Notes under the pieces: model-generated
Databases searched by the model: none
Told to the model about the DNA's origin: nothing
The model's input: only the letters and a program-made list of their open reading frames with translations
Translations under genes and position numbers: made by a program
Origin: Betaproteobacteria bacterium
Lineage (GTDB): Bacteria > Pseudomonadota > Gammaproteobacteria > Burkholderiales > SG8-39
Assembly (NCBI GenBank): GCA_016195915.1
Contig: JACPYS010000012.1
Location: 62,001-126,000, forward strand
Length of the DNA: 64,000 nt
Direction: 5' to 3'
In this document: positions 40,431 to 48,556 of the stretch, piece after piece
Layout: the number at the start of each line of letters is the position of its first letter
How positions within the stretch are numbered: position 1 is the first letter of the stretch

Positions 40431-41341
40431 CGCTGACCGAGTTGCGTTACATCGTCGCAGTCGCAAAGGAGCGCCATTTCGGGCGTGCCGCAGAATCGTG
40501 TTTCGTATCCCAGCCGACCCTGTCGGTGGCGGTCAAGAAACTCGAACAGGAGCTCGCCATCATTCTATTTGAGCGCGGCGCCGGCAAGGTGAGCGTCACC
40601 GCGGCGGGTCAGCCGGTCGTCGAACAGGCGCGGCGCGTACTCGAGGAGGCGACGCGCATCAAGGAAATCGCCAGCGCGAGCAGGGATCCGCTCGCGGGCA
40701 GCCTGCGGCTCGGGACGATCTACACCATCGGCCCGTACCTGCTGCCCAAGCTGGTGCCGGTGCTGCGCCGGTTGACACCGGCGATGCAATTGATCATTCA
40801 GGAAAACTACACGCACCGGCTCGCCGAAATGCTCAAGCACGGCGAGATCGACGCGGTGGTGATTGCGCTGCCGTTTTCCGAGTCCGGTTGCGCGACGCAA
40901 CCGCTCTACGATGAACCGTTCATGGTAGCGCTCCCGCGGGGCCACGCGTGGGAGAGAAAGGCGCGCATCTCCAGCGACGAACTGCTCAACGAAAGCCTGC
41001 TGCTTCTCGGCGCCGGACATTGTTTTCGCGACCAGGTGTTGGACCTGTGTTCGGCAGCCAGGCACAAGAGCGCCCTGCAGCACACGCTCGAAGGCGGATC
41101 GCTCGAAACGATACGACAGATGGTTGCGGGGGGGGTCGGACTCACGGTTCTGCCGAGCACGTCGATAGGCACGGGCGGCGGCGCAAACGACCTGATCTCC
41201 GTCCGCCCGTTTGCCAGGCCTGTGCCCAGTCGTCGCGTGGCGCTCGCGTGGCGCAAGAGCTTTCCGCGTCCCCGCGCGATCGAAGCCTTGCGCCGCGCGA
41301 TCCTGGCCTGCGAACTGCCGCAAGTGCGCAGGCTGGACTGA
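40427..41341 (+). CDS. oxyR: Hydrogen-peroxide regulator OxyR
   Basis: A 304-residue LysR-type activator. The N-terminal helix-turn-helix shows TLTELRYIVAVAKERHFGRAAESCFVSQPTLSVAVKKLE. The peroxide-sensing cysteines are present at residues 199 and 208 (GAGHCFRDQVLDLC), the same numbers as in E. coli OxyR. Oxidation to a disulfide switches on catalase and peroxidase genes. It starts at a GTG overlapping the alpha/beta hydrolase stop. No katG or ahpC lies adjacent; a Bcp peroxiredoxin is 5.6 kb away. Confidence 0.95.
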   Translation: MTLTELRYIVAVAKERHFGRAAESCFVSQPTLSVAVKKLEQELAIILFERGAGKVSVTAAGQPVVEQARRVLEEATRIKEIASASRDPLAGSLRLGTIYTIGPYLLPKLVPVLRRLTPAMQLIIQENYTHRLAEMLKHGEIDAVVIALPFSESGCATQPLYDEPFMVALPRGHAWERKARISSDELLNESLLLLGAGHCFRDQVLDLCSAARHKSALQHTLEGGSLETIRQMVAGGVGLTVLPSTSIGTGGGANDLISVRPFARPVPSRRVALAWRKSFPRPRAIEALRRAILACELPQVRRLD

Positions 41342-41353
41342 CCGGTTGCCGCA

Positions 41354-41899
41354 TTGAATCACGACACGCCGGAACCGTCTGCATGGCTCGCTCGCTGGGC
41401 ATCGTCGATACCGGCCGGGGGCAGGGTGCTCGATCTGGCGTGCGGTCACGGACGCCACGCACGGTTCCTCGCCTCGATTGGGTATTGCGTACTCGCCTGC
41501 GACCGGGACGCCGCGGCGCTCGCTGCACTGGAAGGCGTGCCGGGCATCGAAACGCTGAACATCGACCTTGAGGACGGCAGGCCCTGGCCTTTCGTCGCTA
41601 CGCGCTTTGCAGGCATCGTCGTTACAAACTACCTGCATCGCCCCGTCCTGCCTGCATTGCCCGATGCCCTGCAACCGGGTGGGATTCTCATTTACGAAAC
41701 GTTCATGGCCGGGAACGAATGCTACGGAAAGCCGTCTAACCCGTCGTTCCTGCTTCGGCCAGGAGAGTTATATGAGGCTTTTTCCGCTCCGCTCGAGGTG
41801 CTCGCGTTCGAGCAGGGATTTTCGAACACCCCGAAACCGGCTGTAACGCAGCGGATCTGTGCGCGGCGGGGGGTGGGGGAAAAGCGCCATATCGGATAA
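41354..41899 (+). CDS. Class I SAM-dependent methyltransferase (TehB-like)
   Basis: A 181-residue methyltransferase with motif I GRVLDLACGHGRHARFLASIG and a short fold ending near VTQRICARRG. Small stand-alone methyltransferases of this type include TehB-like tellurite/thiopurine enzymes, but the substrate is unknown. The start is the TTG at 41354; no ATG or GTG is available upstream of motif I. It follows oxyR by 12 bases and is likely in the same transcript. Confidence 0.82.
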   Translation: MNHDTPEPSAWLARWASSIPAGGRVLDLACGHGRHARFLASIGYCVLACDRDAAALAALEGVPGIETLNIDLEDGRPWPFVATRFAGIVVTNYLHRPVLPALPDALQPGGILIYETFMAGNECYGKPSNPSFLLRPGELYEAFSAPLEVLAFEQGFSNTPKPAVTQRICARRGVGEKRHIG

Positions 41900-41935
41900 A
41901 ATGCACGGTTAATTTCCCTGACCTGGGGTGCGCTC

Positions 41936-42853
41936 ATGATTACCGGAAGCCTGGTTGCGATAGTCACACCGATGCAGGACGACGGGCGCCTGGATTTCGC
42001 GCGGTTCAGGAATCTGATCGACTGGCACATTGCCGAGGGCACCGACGGCATCGTCGTCGTGGGCACCACCGGCGAATCCCCCACGGTCGATTTCGACGAG
42101 CACAAGGAACTCATCCGCGTGGCCGTCGAGCATGCCAAGGGCCGCCTCCCGATCATTGCGGGCACCGGCGGAAACTCGACGGCAGAGGCCATTGAATTGA
42201 CCGAATCGGCGAAGAAGGCCGGCGCGGCGGCCTGCCTGTCGGTGGTGCCGTATTACAACAAGCCGACGCAGGAGGGAATGTACCGGCACTTCCGCAAAAT
42301 CGCCGAAACGGTGGATATTGCGCAGATCCTTTACAACGTTCCTGCGCGCACGGTCGCGGACCTGGCAAACGATACGACGCTGCGGCTCGCCCAGGTGCCC
42401 GGGATCATCGGTATGAAGGACGCGACCGCGAATATCGAGCGCGGGACCGACCTGATCAAGCGAGCGCCGAAGGGCTTCGCGCTCTACAGCGGCGAGGATG
42501 CCACGGGGCTCGCGCTGATTCTGCTCGGCGGACAGGGCGTCATCTCGGTGACCGCCAACATTGCGCCGCGGTTGATGCACGAGATGTGTTCGGCAGCGCT
42601 TGCGGGCGACGTCGCCAGGGGGCGTGAGATCAACTTCCGTCTGCTGGGCCTGCATCAGCGGCTGTTCGTCGAGGCGAACCCGATCCCCGTGAAATGGGGA
42701 TTGGTCCAGATGGGAAAGATCGCGGGCGGAATTCGCCTGCCGCTGGTGCCGCTCTCCGACAGATTCCACGAGGTCGTGCGCGAGGCGATGCGCGAGGCCG
42801 GCGTCGAAACCGGTTCGGCTGCCGGTTTGCGGGTCGTGGAGGGTCGGGCGTGA
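41936..42853 (+). CDS. dapA: 4-hydroxy-tetrahydrodipicolinate synthase
   Basis: A 305-residue (beta/alpha)8 lyase condensing pyruvate with aspartate semialdehyde, the first committed step to lysine and meso-diaminopimelate. The Schiff-base lysine is in [11 protein letters not shown], the catalytic tyrosine in YYNKPTQEG and YNVPART, and the substrate-binding [11 protein letters not shown] near residue 40. An AT-rich GGATAAAAT about 35 bases upstream may be a -10 element. It is followed by bamC with a four-base overlap, a conserved betaproteobacterial arrangement. Confidence 0.97.
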   Translation: MITGSLVAIVTPMQDDGRLDFARFRNLIDWHIAEGTDGIVVVGTTGESPTVDFDEHKELIRVAVEHAKGRLPIIAGTGGNSTAEAIELTESAKKAGAAACLSVVPYYNKPTQEGMYRHFRKIAETVDIAQILYNVPARTVADLANDTTLRLAQVPGIIGMKDATANIERGTDLIKRAPKGFALYSGEDATGLALILLGGQGVISVTANIAPRLMHEMCSAALAGDVARGREINFRLLGLHQRLFVEANPIPVKWGLVQMGKIAGGIRLPLVPLSDRFHEVVREAMREAGVETGSAAGLRVVEGRA

Positions 42854-44016
42854 TCAACCTCAGACGTGCGATGGCGCCGCTCGGCCTCATCGCAAGCGCA
42901 GTGATCGCTGCGCTGGTACTCGGCGGATGCAGCACCGCGACGAACCTGCTCGAAGGCAGGAAGATCGACTATAAATCGGCCGGCCAGTTGCCACCGCTCG
43001 AAATCCCGCCCGATCTGACCGCCCCGTCTCGCGAAAACCGTTACATCGTGCCCGAAGGCCCCAAGGGGTCGACGACGTATTCCACTTATGATGCCAATCG
43101 TGCGGGGCAGCCTCGCCCGGGCGCGGTCTCGCTGCTGCCCACCGTGGACAAGATGCGCATCGAGCGCTCCGGCAGCCAGCGCTGGCTGGTGGTGGCGGAG
43201 CCGCCGGAGAAGCTGTGGCAGGTGGTGAAGGAGTTCTGGCAGGAAGCCGGATTTCTCGTCACCCTGGAACTCCCCGACACAGGGGTGATGGAGACCGATT
43301 GGGCCGAGAACCGGGCCAAGATTCCCCAGGATTTCATTCGTCAGTCGCTCGGCAAACTGCTCGATCAGGTTTACTCGACTTCCGAACGCGACAAATTCCG
43401 CACCCGGCTGGAGCGTGGATCGGCTGACGGCACCACGGAGATCTACATCAGCCATCGCGGCATGATCGAGGTGTACACCTCGGGGGAGATGACCGTCAGC
43501 GCTTCGCGCGCCACCGCGTGGCAGCCGCGGCCGGCCGACCAGGAGCTCGAGGCGGAGTTTCTCGGCAGGCTGATGGTGCGACTGGGCGCCAAGGAGGAGC
43601 GTGCGAAGGAATTGCTTGCGACCGCGCCGCAGGGCCTGCGCGCAACGCTGGTGAAGCAGTCGGATGGCTCGGATCTGTTGCAGGTCAGCGAGCCGTTTGA
43701 CCGTGCCTGGCGGCGGGTCGGGCTCGCGCTCGACCGGGTCGGCTTCACGGTCGAGGACCGGGACCGGCAAAAAGGCCTTTACTTCGTGCGCTACGCGGAT
43801 CCCGATGCAGACATGCCGAAGGAAAAACCCGGACTGCTTTCGCGCCTCGCGTTCTGGCGCAGCGACGACAAGGGCGTCAAGGCCGAGCGCTTCCAGGTCC
43901 AGGTGCGGGCCGCGGCGGACAACAGCCAGGTGCTGATCATCGGCAAAGAGGGCGGCGCCGATAATTCCAAGACGTCGCTGCGCATCCTGTCGCTGCTGCA
44001 CGAGCAACTGAAGTGA
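42850..44016 (+). CDS. bamC: Outer membrane assembly lipoprotein BamC
   Basis: A 388-residue lipoprotein of the BAM complex that inserts beta-barrels in the outer membrane. The signal peptide ends in a lipobox (LVLGGCS), followed by an unstructured [16 protein letters not shown] segment that binds BamD, then two helix-grip domains (about residues 85-225 and 260-385). GTG start at 42850 overlaps the dapA stop; an ATG seven codons later is possible. Gene order dapA-bamC matches many betaproteobacteria and gammaproteobacteria. Confidence 0.94.
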   Translation: MINLRRAMAPLGLIASAVIAALVLGGCSTATNLLEGRKIDYKSAGQLPPLEIPPDLTAPSRENRYIVPEGPKGSTTYSTYDANRAGQPRPGAVSLLPTVDKMRIERSGSQRWLVVAEPPEKLWQVVKEFWQEAGFLVTLELPDTGVMETDWAENRAKIPQDFIRQSLGKLLDQVYSTSERDKFRTRLERGSADGTTEIYISHRGMIEVYTSGEMTVSASRATAWQPRPADQELEAEFLGRLMVRLGAKEERAKELLATAPQGLRATLVKQSDGSDLLQVSEPFDRAWRRVGLALDRVGFTVEDRDRQKGLYFVRYADPDADMPKEKPGLLSRLAFWRSDDKGVKAERFQVQVRAAADNSQVLIIGKEGGADNSKTSLRILSLLHEQLK

Positions 44017-44029
44017 CCCGCGCGCGGGC

Positions 44030-44806
44030 ATGATCCGCTTCGCCTCGCTGGCGAGCGGGAGCAAGGGCAATTGTCTGGTTGCGGAGTGCGGTGCGACGCG
44101 CGTGCTGCTCGACTGCGGATTGTCGGCGCGCGAGACGGAGCGGCGTCTGGCGCGTCTCGGACTGGTCCCGAGTGACATTTCTGCGATTCTCGTCACCCAC
44201 GAGCACAGCGATCACCTCGGCAGCGCGTTCGAATTCGCCGCCCGCCACGCCATCGAAGTGCGGCTTACGCACGGCACGCTGCGCTCGGCGCAGGAAAGCG
44301 GCAAACGCGAGGCCTCGGTGCGCGTTGAGCCGATCGTATCGCGCGATCCGATCGCGATCGGCGATCTTCAGGTCCAGCCCTACACCGTGCCTCACGATGC
44401 GCGCGAACCGGTGCAATTCACGTTCTCCGACGGCGCGCTTCGACTGGGGGTGCTGACCGACATCGGCGCACCCACCGCGCACGTGGTACAGATGCTCTCG
44501 GGATGCGATGCACTGGTGCTCGAGTGCAACCACGCGCTCGACCTGCTCTGGAACGGCGGGTATCCGCGCTGGCTCAAGGAGCGCATTGCGGGCCCGCTCG
44601 GCCACCTCGACAACGGCGCATCGGCGCAATTGCTCGGGGCCGTCGATCGTTCGCGCTTGCGCCACGTGATCGCCGCGCATCTGTCCGAGCAGAATAATCG
44701 GCCGGAGCTGGCGCAACGTGCACTTGCCAATGTTCTCGGTTGCGAGGAAAGGGACGTGCCGGTTGCGACCCAGGAAGAAGGTTTCGGCTGGCGCGAAATC
44801 CGGTAG
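44030..44806 (+). CDS. MBL-fold metallo-hydrolase (YycJ/WalJ-like)
   Basis: A 258-residue metallo-beta-lactamase-fold protein. The zinc motif HxHxDH is LVTHEHSDHLG near residue 57, and the opening FASLASGSKGNCLVAECG is that of the YycJ group, proposed to be exonucleases linked to DNA repair. DIGAPTAHVVQML and LECNH complete the site. It follows bamC by 13 bases in a likely three-gene operon with dapA. Its cellular role is not established. Confidence 0.92.
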   Translation: MIRFASLASGSKGNCLVAECGATRVLLDCGLSARETERRLARLGLVPSDISAILVTHEHSDHLGSAFEFAARHAIEVRLTHGTLRSAQESGKREASVRVEPIVSRDPIAIGDLQVQPYTVPHDAREPVQFTFSDGALRLGVLTDIGAPTAHVVQMLSGCDALVLECNHALDLLWNGGYPRWLKERIAGPLGHLDNGASAQLLGAVDRSRLRHVIAAHLSEQNNRPELAQRALANVLGCEERDVPVATQEEGFGWREIR

Positions 44807-44808
44807 GC

Positions 44809-44846
44809 GAAAAAAACCGGCGCAGCCTTGGCGGGTGGCGCCGGTT
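44809..44846 (-). terminator. Rho-independent terminator of the lipoprotein gene
   Basis: On the minus strand AACCGGCGC pairs with GCGCCGGTT (9-bp perfect stem, 44815-44823 with 44838-44846) and is followed directly by a seven-T run. It ends the small lipoprotein transcript and may also stop the convergent dapA-bamC-hydrolase operon. Confidence 0.85.
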
Positions 44847-44864
44847 CGATTGGAGCTCAGAGCC

Positions 44865-45098
44865 TTACTTCTTCGCAGCGTCTTTCGCGGGCTCGGCAGC
44901 CGGCGCGGGAGCAGCAGCGGGCGCTGGAGCAGCGGCGGGCGCTGCCGCATCCTTCGGTGCGTCCGCAGCCGGGGCAGGTGCGGGCGTCGGGGCAGGAGCG
45001 GCCTTCGGGGCGGGTGCGGGCGCGGGCTTTGGAGCTTCTTGACCGCAGGCGGCGAGCGCGAGCGCGGCCGCGGCGGCGATGATCAGTGTTTTGTTCAT
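44865..45098 (-). CDS. Small Pro/Ala/Lys-rich lipoprotein
   Basis: A 77-residue lipoprotein: a signal peptide (MNKTLIIAAAAALALAACG) with lipobox LAAC, then a low-complexity tail of Pro-Ala and Ala-Lys repeats to the end (PAPAPAPKAAPAP-type). AAAGGA lies a few bases before the ATG. A strong terminator follows. Such Pro/Ala tails can span the periplasm or bind peptidoglycan, but no specific function is known. It is a single-gene unit. Confidence 0.82.
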   Translation of the reverse strand: MNKTLIIAAAAALALAACGQEAPKPAPAPAPKAAPAPTPAPAPAADAPKDAAAPAAAPAPAAAPAPAAEPAKDAAKK

Positions 45099-45217
45099 GA
45101 AATATCCTTTGAGGAGGTTGATGTAATTGGCGGCCCTCCACCCTGGAAGACCAGTCATTAATTATAGACTATTCATGGTGCGCTGCAATAGAAGGGACGT
45201 GCTATTTCGAAACCGCG

Positions 45218-45742
45218 TCACAACCCCGCGGTGGTGCTCGAAACCCCGGGGAAGGAAGCAGCCCAGATTTCCATGAAGCGCGAGCGCATCACACGCGCTT
45301 CGGTTTCGTCGTTGACACCGATCGATCCCCGGAAAAATCGCGCCACCGGCCGCCGCAGGTAATGGCGGTCATCGAACACCGCAAAACTGTCCTGCAGTTC
45401 GCGGATCGAGTCATCGGTGCGATTGATCTGGATCGCGTGACTGAAATGGGAAAGCAATAGCAGCATGCGCGGACAACTCCGGACGATGTGGCCGGGATCG
45501 TGCACCACCAGATAAAGGCGGTGCGTGCGGCTCGCCTGAAGAAAATGCTCGAGCCGGGTGATGCGCTCCGGGGAATTGAGGCGGAACGCCTGCATGTCGG
45601 GGTCGAAGATGCGCAATTCGCGACCCGGCTGGTCCAGCAGCGTCTCGATCGCCTGCTGAAATTCCGCGCCGGTGTCAAAGCGCGAGTACCGCGTCGCTCC
45701 CTCAGCCGCCGGCGGCTGCGCCTGTGTGTTGTCCGTGCTCAT
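45218..45742 (-). CDS. Conserved hypothetical protein (DUF7931-like)
   Basis: A 174-residue protein I cannot assign to an enzyme. It contains RELRIFDPDMQAFRLNSPERITRLEHFL and RTHRLYLVVHDPGHIVRSCPRMLLLLSHF, and DSFAVFDDRHYLRRPVARFFRG, a layout reminiscent of phospholipase-D-like folds without the HKD motifs. The ATG at 45742 overlaps the ribosomal oxygenase stop, so the two are translated together. A role linked to translation is possible from the neighbour only. Confidence 0.75.
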   Translation of the reverse strand: MSTDNTQAQPPAAEGATRYSRFDTGAEFQQAIETLLDQPGRELRIFDPDMQAFRLNSPERITRLEHFLQASRTHRLYLVVHDPGHIVRSCPRMLLLLSHFSHAIQINRTDDSIRELQDSFAVFDDRHYLRRPVARFFRGSIGVNDETEARVMRSRFMEIWAASFPGVSSTTAGL

Positions 45743-46875
45743 TCCTTGCGTTCCAGCCCAACCCAGCCACGCCGGTACCATTCGAAGATTAGATCAGCCT
45801 GCCCGCCGCTTGCAACTGTCCGGCCATCCAGTACCCTGCGGTCCGCGAGCGCGGCAAGCGCTGCGTGTGCCGCAGGCGGCGGCGTGAATCCGTCACCGTT
45901 GACGAAGAAGCGTCGCGCTCGCCGCAGCAGCCGGGTGCGCGGGTCGAGCCGGACGCGGTTGGATGCCAGGCTGCGTCCGAATGCTGAGCGCGCAAGCGCT
46001 TTGCGCGGGGGAGTAAAGAAGACGTGCGCCTTGGGCGACGAAAGATATTCGCCGAGCGCTTCCGCTACATCGGCTCGACGCCAGCGCAGCGGCGCGAGCA
46101 TCGCTTCGGCCTTGCGCAGCATGTCCGTGTCGATGTGCGCAGGGGACTTTGCCGGAGTGCGCCCGGGATCCCGGTACTCTCCGGCGGGCAGCCGGTGTTC
46201 CTGCAGGTAGTCGAGAAAACTCGACGCCAGCTCTGCCGCGTGCGGCGCGCGAGCGCCGATCGACCACGTGAAACCGGGCTCGAGCGCTACGCCGTCGTGA
46301 CCCCAGCCGGTGGGCAGGTAGAGCAGGTCGCCGGGCTCGAGCACGTATTCGATTTCGGCGCGAAATCCTTCGATCAGTTTCAGGGGCGCATCGTTTTCGA
46401 TGCGCCATCGGCGCGGGCGCGCCAGCTGCCAGCGGCGCCGGCCCGGGCCCTGCACGAGAAATACGTCGTAGGAATCGAAGTGCGGGCCGACGCCGCCGCC
46501 AGTGGCGGCATAGCTCACCATCACATCATCGATGCGCGCCCACGACAGGAAGCCGAAGCGCCGCAGCAAGCGTTCCGCAACCGGGAGGTGAAGCTCGAGG
46601 TCGTGTACCAGCAGCGTCCAGCGCTCGTCGCCCAGCGCTTCGAGCACCGCGCGCTCCAGCGGCGCTTGCGCAACCCGCCAGCCGCGGGAACTGCGTTCGA
46701 TCAGGCGCGCGTCCACGTCGTCGCGCCGCGCAAGCCGGAACAGGGTGCGCAATCCCGGGTCCAAACCCCGGCCGCGCAGGGCGCCGCGCACCAACAGCGG
46801 CCGTTTCTGCCAGAACCTGCGCAGGAACTCGCCTTCGCTCAGTCCGCCCAGCAATTCTCCGGATGCATCGGGCAT
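45739..46875 (-). CDS. roxA: JmjC-type ribosomal oxygenase (RoxA/YcfD)
   Basis: A 378-residue Fe(II)/2-oxoglutarate oxygenase. In E. coli the homologue hydroxylates an arginine of ribosomal protein L16. The iron ligands HxD are in GPHFDSYDVFLVQGPGRRRW and the distal His in PTGWGHDGVALE. The N-terminal FWQKRPLLVRGAL is a family hallmark, and the C-terminal part (about residues 290-378) would be the winged-helix region. It is transcribed divergently from bcp, 77 bp away, and is coupled to the downstream hypothetical gene. Confidence 0.92.
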   Translation of the reverse strand: MPDASGELLGGLSEGEFLRRFWQKRPLLVRGALRGRGLDPGLRTLFRLARRDDVDARLIERSSRGWRVAQAPLERAVLEALGDERWTLLVHDLELHLPVAERLLRRFGFLSWARIDDVMVSYAATGGGVGPHFDSYDVFLVQGPGRRRWQLARPRRWRIENDAPLKLIEGFRAEIEYVLEPGDLLYLPTGWGHDGVALEPGFTWSIGARAPHAAELASSFLDYLQEHRLPAGEYRDPGRTPAKSPAHIDTDMLRKAEAMLAPLRWRRADVAEALGEYLSSPKAHVFFTPPRKALARSAFGRSLASNRVRLDPRTRLLRRARRFFVNGDGFTPPPAAHAALAALADRRVLDGRTVASGGQADLIFEWYRRGWVGLERKE

Positions 46876-46952
46876 GACGGAATTATAGACACGCAGACAT
46901 GTTGTCTGGACCCAAAAACTTTAGTTTAGAATCGCCTGCAACGATCCGCACC

Positions 46953-47423
46953 ATGCTTCATCCTGGACAGACAGCTCCCGCGTTTTCGCTCCCGGACGCC
47001 GACATGCAGGCAATCAGCCTGTCGGAGTTCAAGGGAAAGCGGCATGTCGTGCTTTTTTTCTACGCGCGCGACGACGCACCCGGCTGCACCATACAGGCGA
47101 TCGACTTCTCCGATCACGACGAGCAGTTCGCTCGCCATGGCTGCATCGTTCTCGGGGTTTCGCCCGATGACTGCCTGTCGCACGCGGCTTTCCGCGACAA
47201 GCATGGACTGTCGGTCAACCTCCTGTCCGACGTCGAATGTGAAGTCTGCCGCAAGTATGGCGTGATGCAAAAGAAGGAGGTCGATGGAGTGAAGCGCGAG
47301 GGTGTGGTGCGCTCAACATTCGTGATTGACAAGAAAGGCGTGATCCGGCATGCCGAGTACGGCGTCACGCCTCGCGGCCACGCCGCCGAGATCTACGATG
47401 TGGTGCGCAAACTTCGGGCCTAG
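46953..47423 (+). CDS. bcp: Peroxiredoxin, Bcp/PrxQ type
   Basis: A 156-residue thiol peroxidase. The peroxidatic cysteine is in FFYARDDAPGCTIQAIDFSDH, with Arg later in the active site, and there are two more cysteines in SDVECEVCRKYGVM, one possibly resolving. Reads as complete Bcp. The ATG at 46953 is used; an ATG 18 codons earlier would add sequence not typical of the family. It is convergent with the VIT1-type gene, sharing four bases. Confidence 0.93.
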   Translation: MLHPGQTAPAFSLPDADMQAISLSEFKGKRHVVLFFYARDDAPGCTIQAIDFSDHDEQFARHGCIVLGVSPDDCLSHAAFRDKHGLSVNLLSDVECEVCRKYGVMQKKEVDGVKREGVVRSTFVIDKKGVIRHAEYGVTPRGHAAEIYDVVRKLRA

Positions 47424-48475
47424 CCCAGACTGACGCCGACGAGTTTCCCGATCAGGTAGGTCACCGCACCGGCTGCGCCGCCGATCGCGAGCATACGCGC
47501 GCCGCCGGAGAGCGCCCGGCCGCCGCTGAAAAGGCTCGTCGCCGCGCCGACCGCGAACAATCCAGCAGCCGAGAATGCGATCGACACTACGAGGGGGCCG
47601 GGTCCGTGCATCCAGAAAAACGGCAGCAGCGGGAGCGCGCTCCCGGCCACGAACGAGAAAAACGAGGACAGGGCTGCGCCCCGGGGCGAACCGAGTTCGC
47701 CGGGATTCAAGCCGAGTTCCTCGCGCGTCAGGGTGTCCAGCGCCACGTTCGGATCGGCAATTAGCGCGTGGGCGTGCGAGCGCGCGTCGGCTTCGCTCAT
47801 GCCGCGCGCCTGAAAGATGAGCGCAAGTTCTTCGGCTTCCTCTTCCGGGTACTCCGCGAGTTCGGCACGCTCGAGCGCGATCTGGTACTCGTACATTTCA
47901 CGCTGGGAGCGAACCGACACGTACTCTCCGGCGGCCATCGAAAACGCCCCGGCGAGCATGCCGGCGATGCCGGTGAGCAGGATCGTGGCGTTGTCGGTGC
48001 CGGCTCCGGCCACGCCGAGAATCAGGCTCGCGTTGGAAACCAGGCCGTCGCTCACGCCGAACACGGCGGCGCGCAGGCTGCCGCCCGCTTCGCGGCCGCT
48101 GTGCCGCTCTCCAATTTCGTCATGCCTCGTCGGAAGCCCCGAGGCCCCCAGCGTGGTGATTGCACCGCTGAATCCGGCGCGGCGATAGACCGACATCCCG
48201 CGCACCTTCATTGCCGTCAGCGCGTGCATGAGCCGCGCCGGTCCGAGCAGGCGCACCAGCGCACCCACCAGCCGGGTGCGACGGTCGGGGGAAAAAGCAG
48301 GCGGCAGCTTTCCCGCCTCGCGCAGTTTGCGCTCCCAGATCGCGGCCTGCTTCTCGGCGTCGCGCGCGAGTTCCGCGAACAGCCGTTGCTTGCGCGGCTC
48401 GCGCTCGTGCGCGGCGATCACCCGGTACAGGTACGCCGCGGAGAGCTCCCCATGCAGCGATTCGGCAGGATCCAT
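47420..48475 (-). CDS. Ferritin-like/VIT1-CCC1 fusion membrane protein (MbfA-like)
   Basis: A 351-residue protein joining an N-terminal rubrerythrin/ferritin-like helical domain (HGELSAAYLYRVIAAHE with HEREPRKQRLFAELARDAEKQAAIWE, helices holding Glu/His) to a C-terminal VIT1/CCC1 domain (GVSDGLVSNASLILGVAGAG ... MAAGEYVSVRSQREMYEYQI and several helices). Such proteins export or sequester iron or manganese, for example rhizobial MbfA in iron export. Its location next to bcp and 6 kb from oxyR fits iron/peroxide defence. Confidence 0.88.
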   Translation of the reverse strand: MDPAESLHGELSAAYLYRVIAAHEREPRKQRLFAELARDAEKQAAIWERKLREAGKLPPAFSPDRRTRLVGALVRLLGPARLMHALTAMKVRGMSVYRRAGFSGAITTLGASGLPTRHDEIGERHSGREAGGSLRAAVFGVSDGLVSNASLILGVAGAGTDNATILLTGIAGMLAGAFSMAAGEYVSVRSQREMYEYQIALERAELAEYPEEEAEELALIFQARGMSEADARSHAHALIADPNVALDTLTREELGLNPGELGSPRGAALSSFFSFVAGSALPLLPFFWMHGPGPLVVSIAFSAAGLFAVGAATSLFSGGRALSGGARMLAIGGAAGAVTYLIGKLVGVSLG

Positions 48476-48556
48476 AGCGTGTCAAGCCTGCGTAATTCGC
48501 CTATTATTGCCGCAAAATGGTCTCCGCCCACCGGGCGGCGCGAGGAGGATGGGTGA

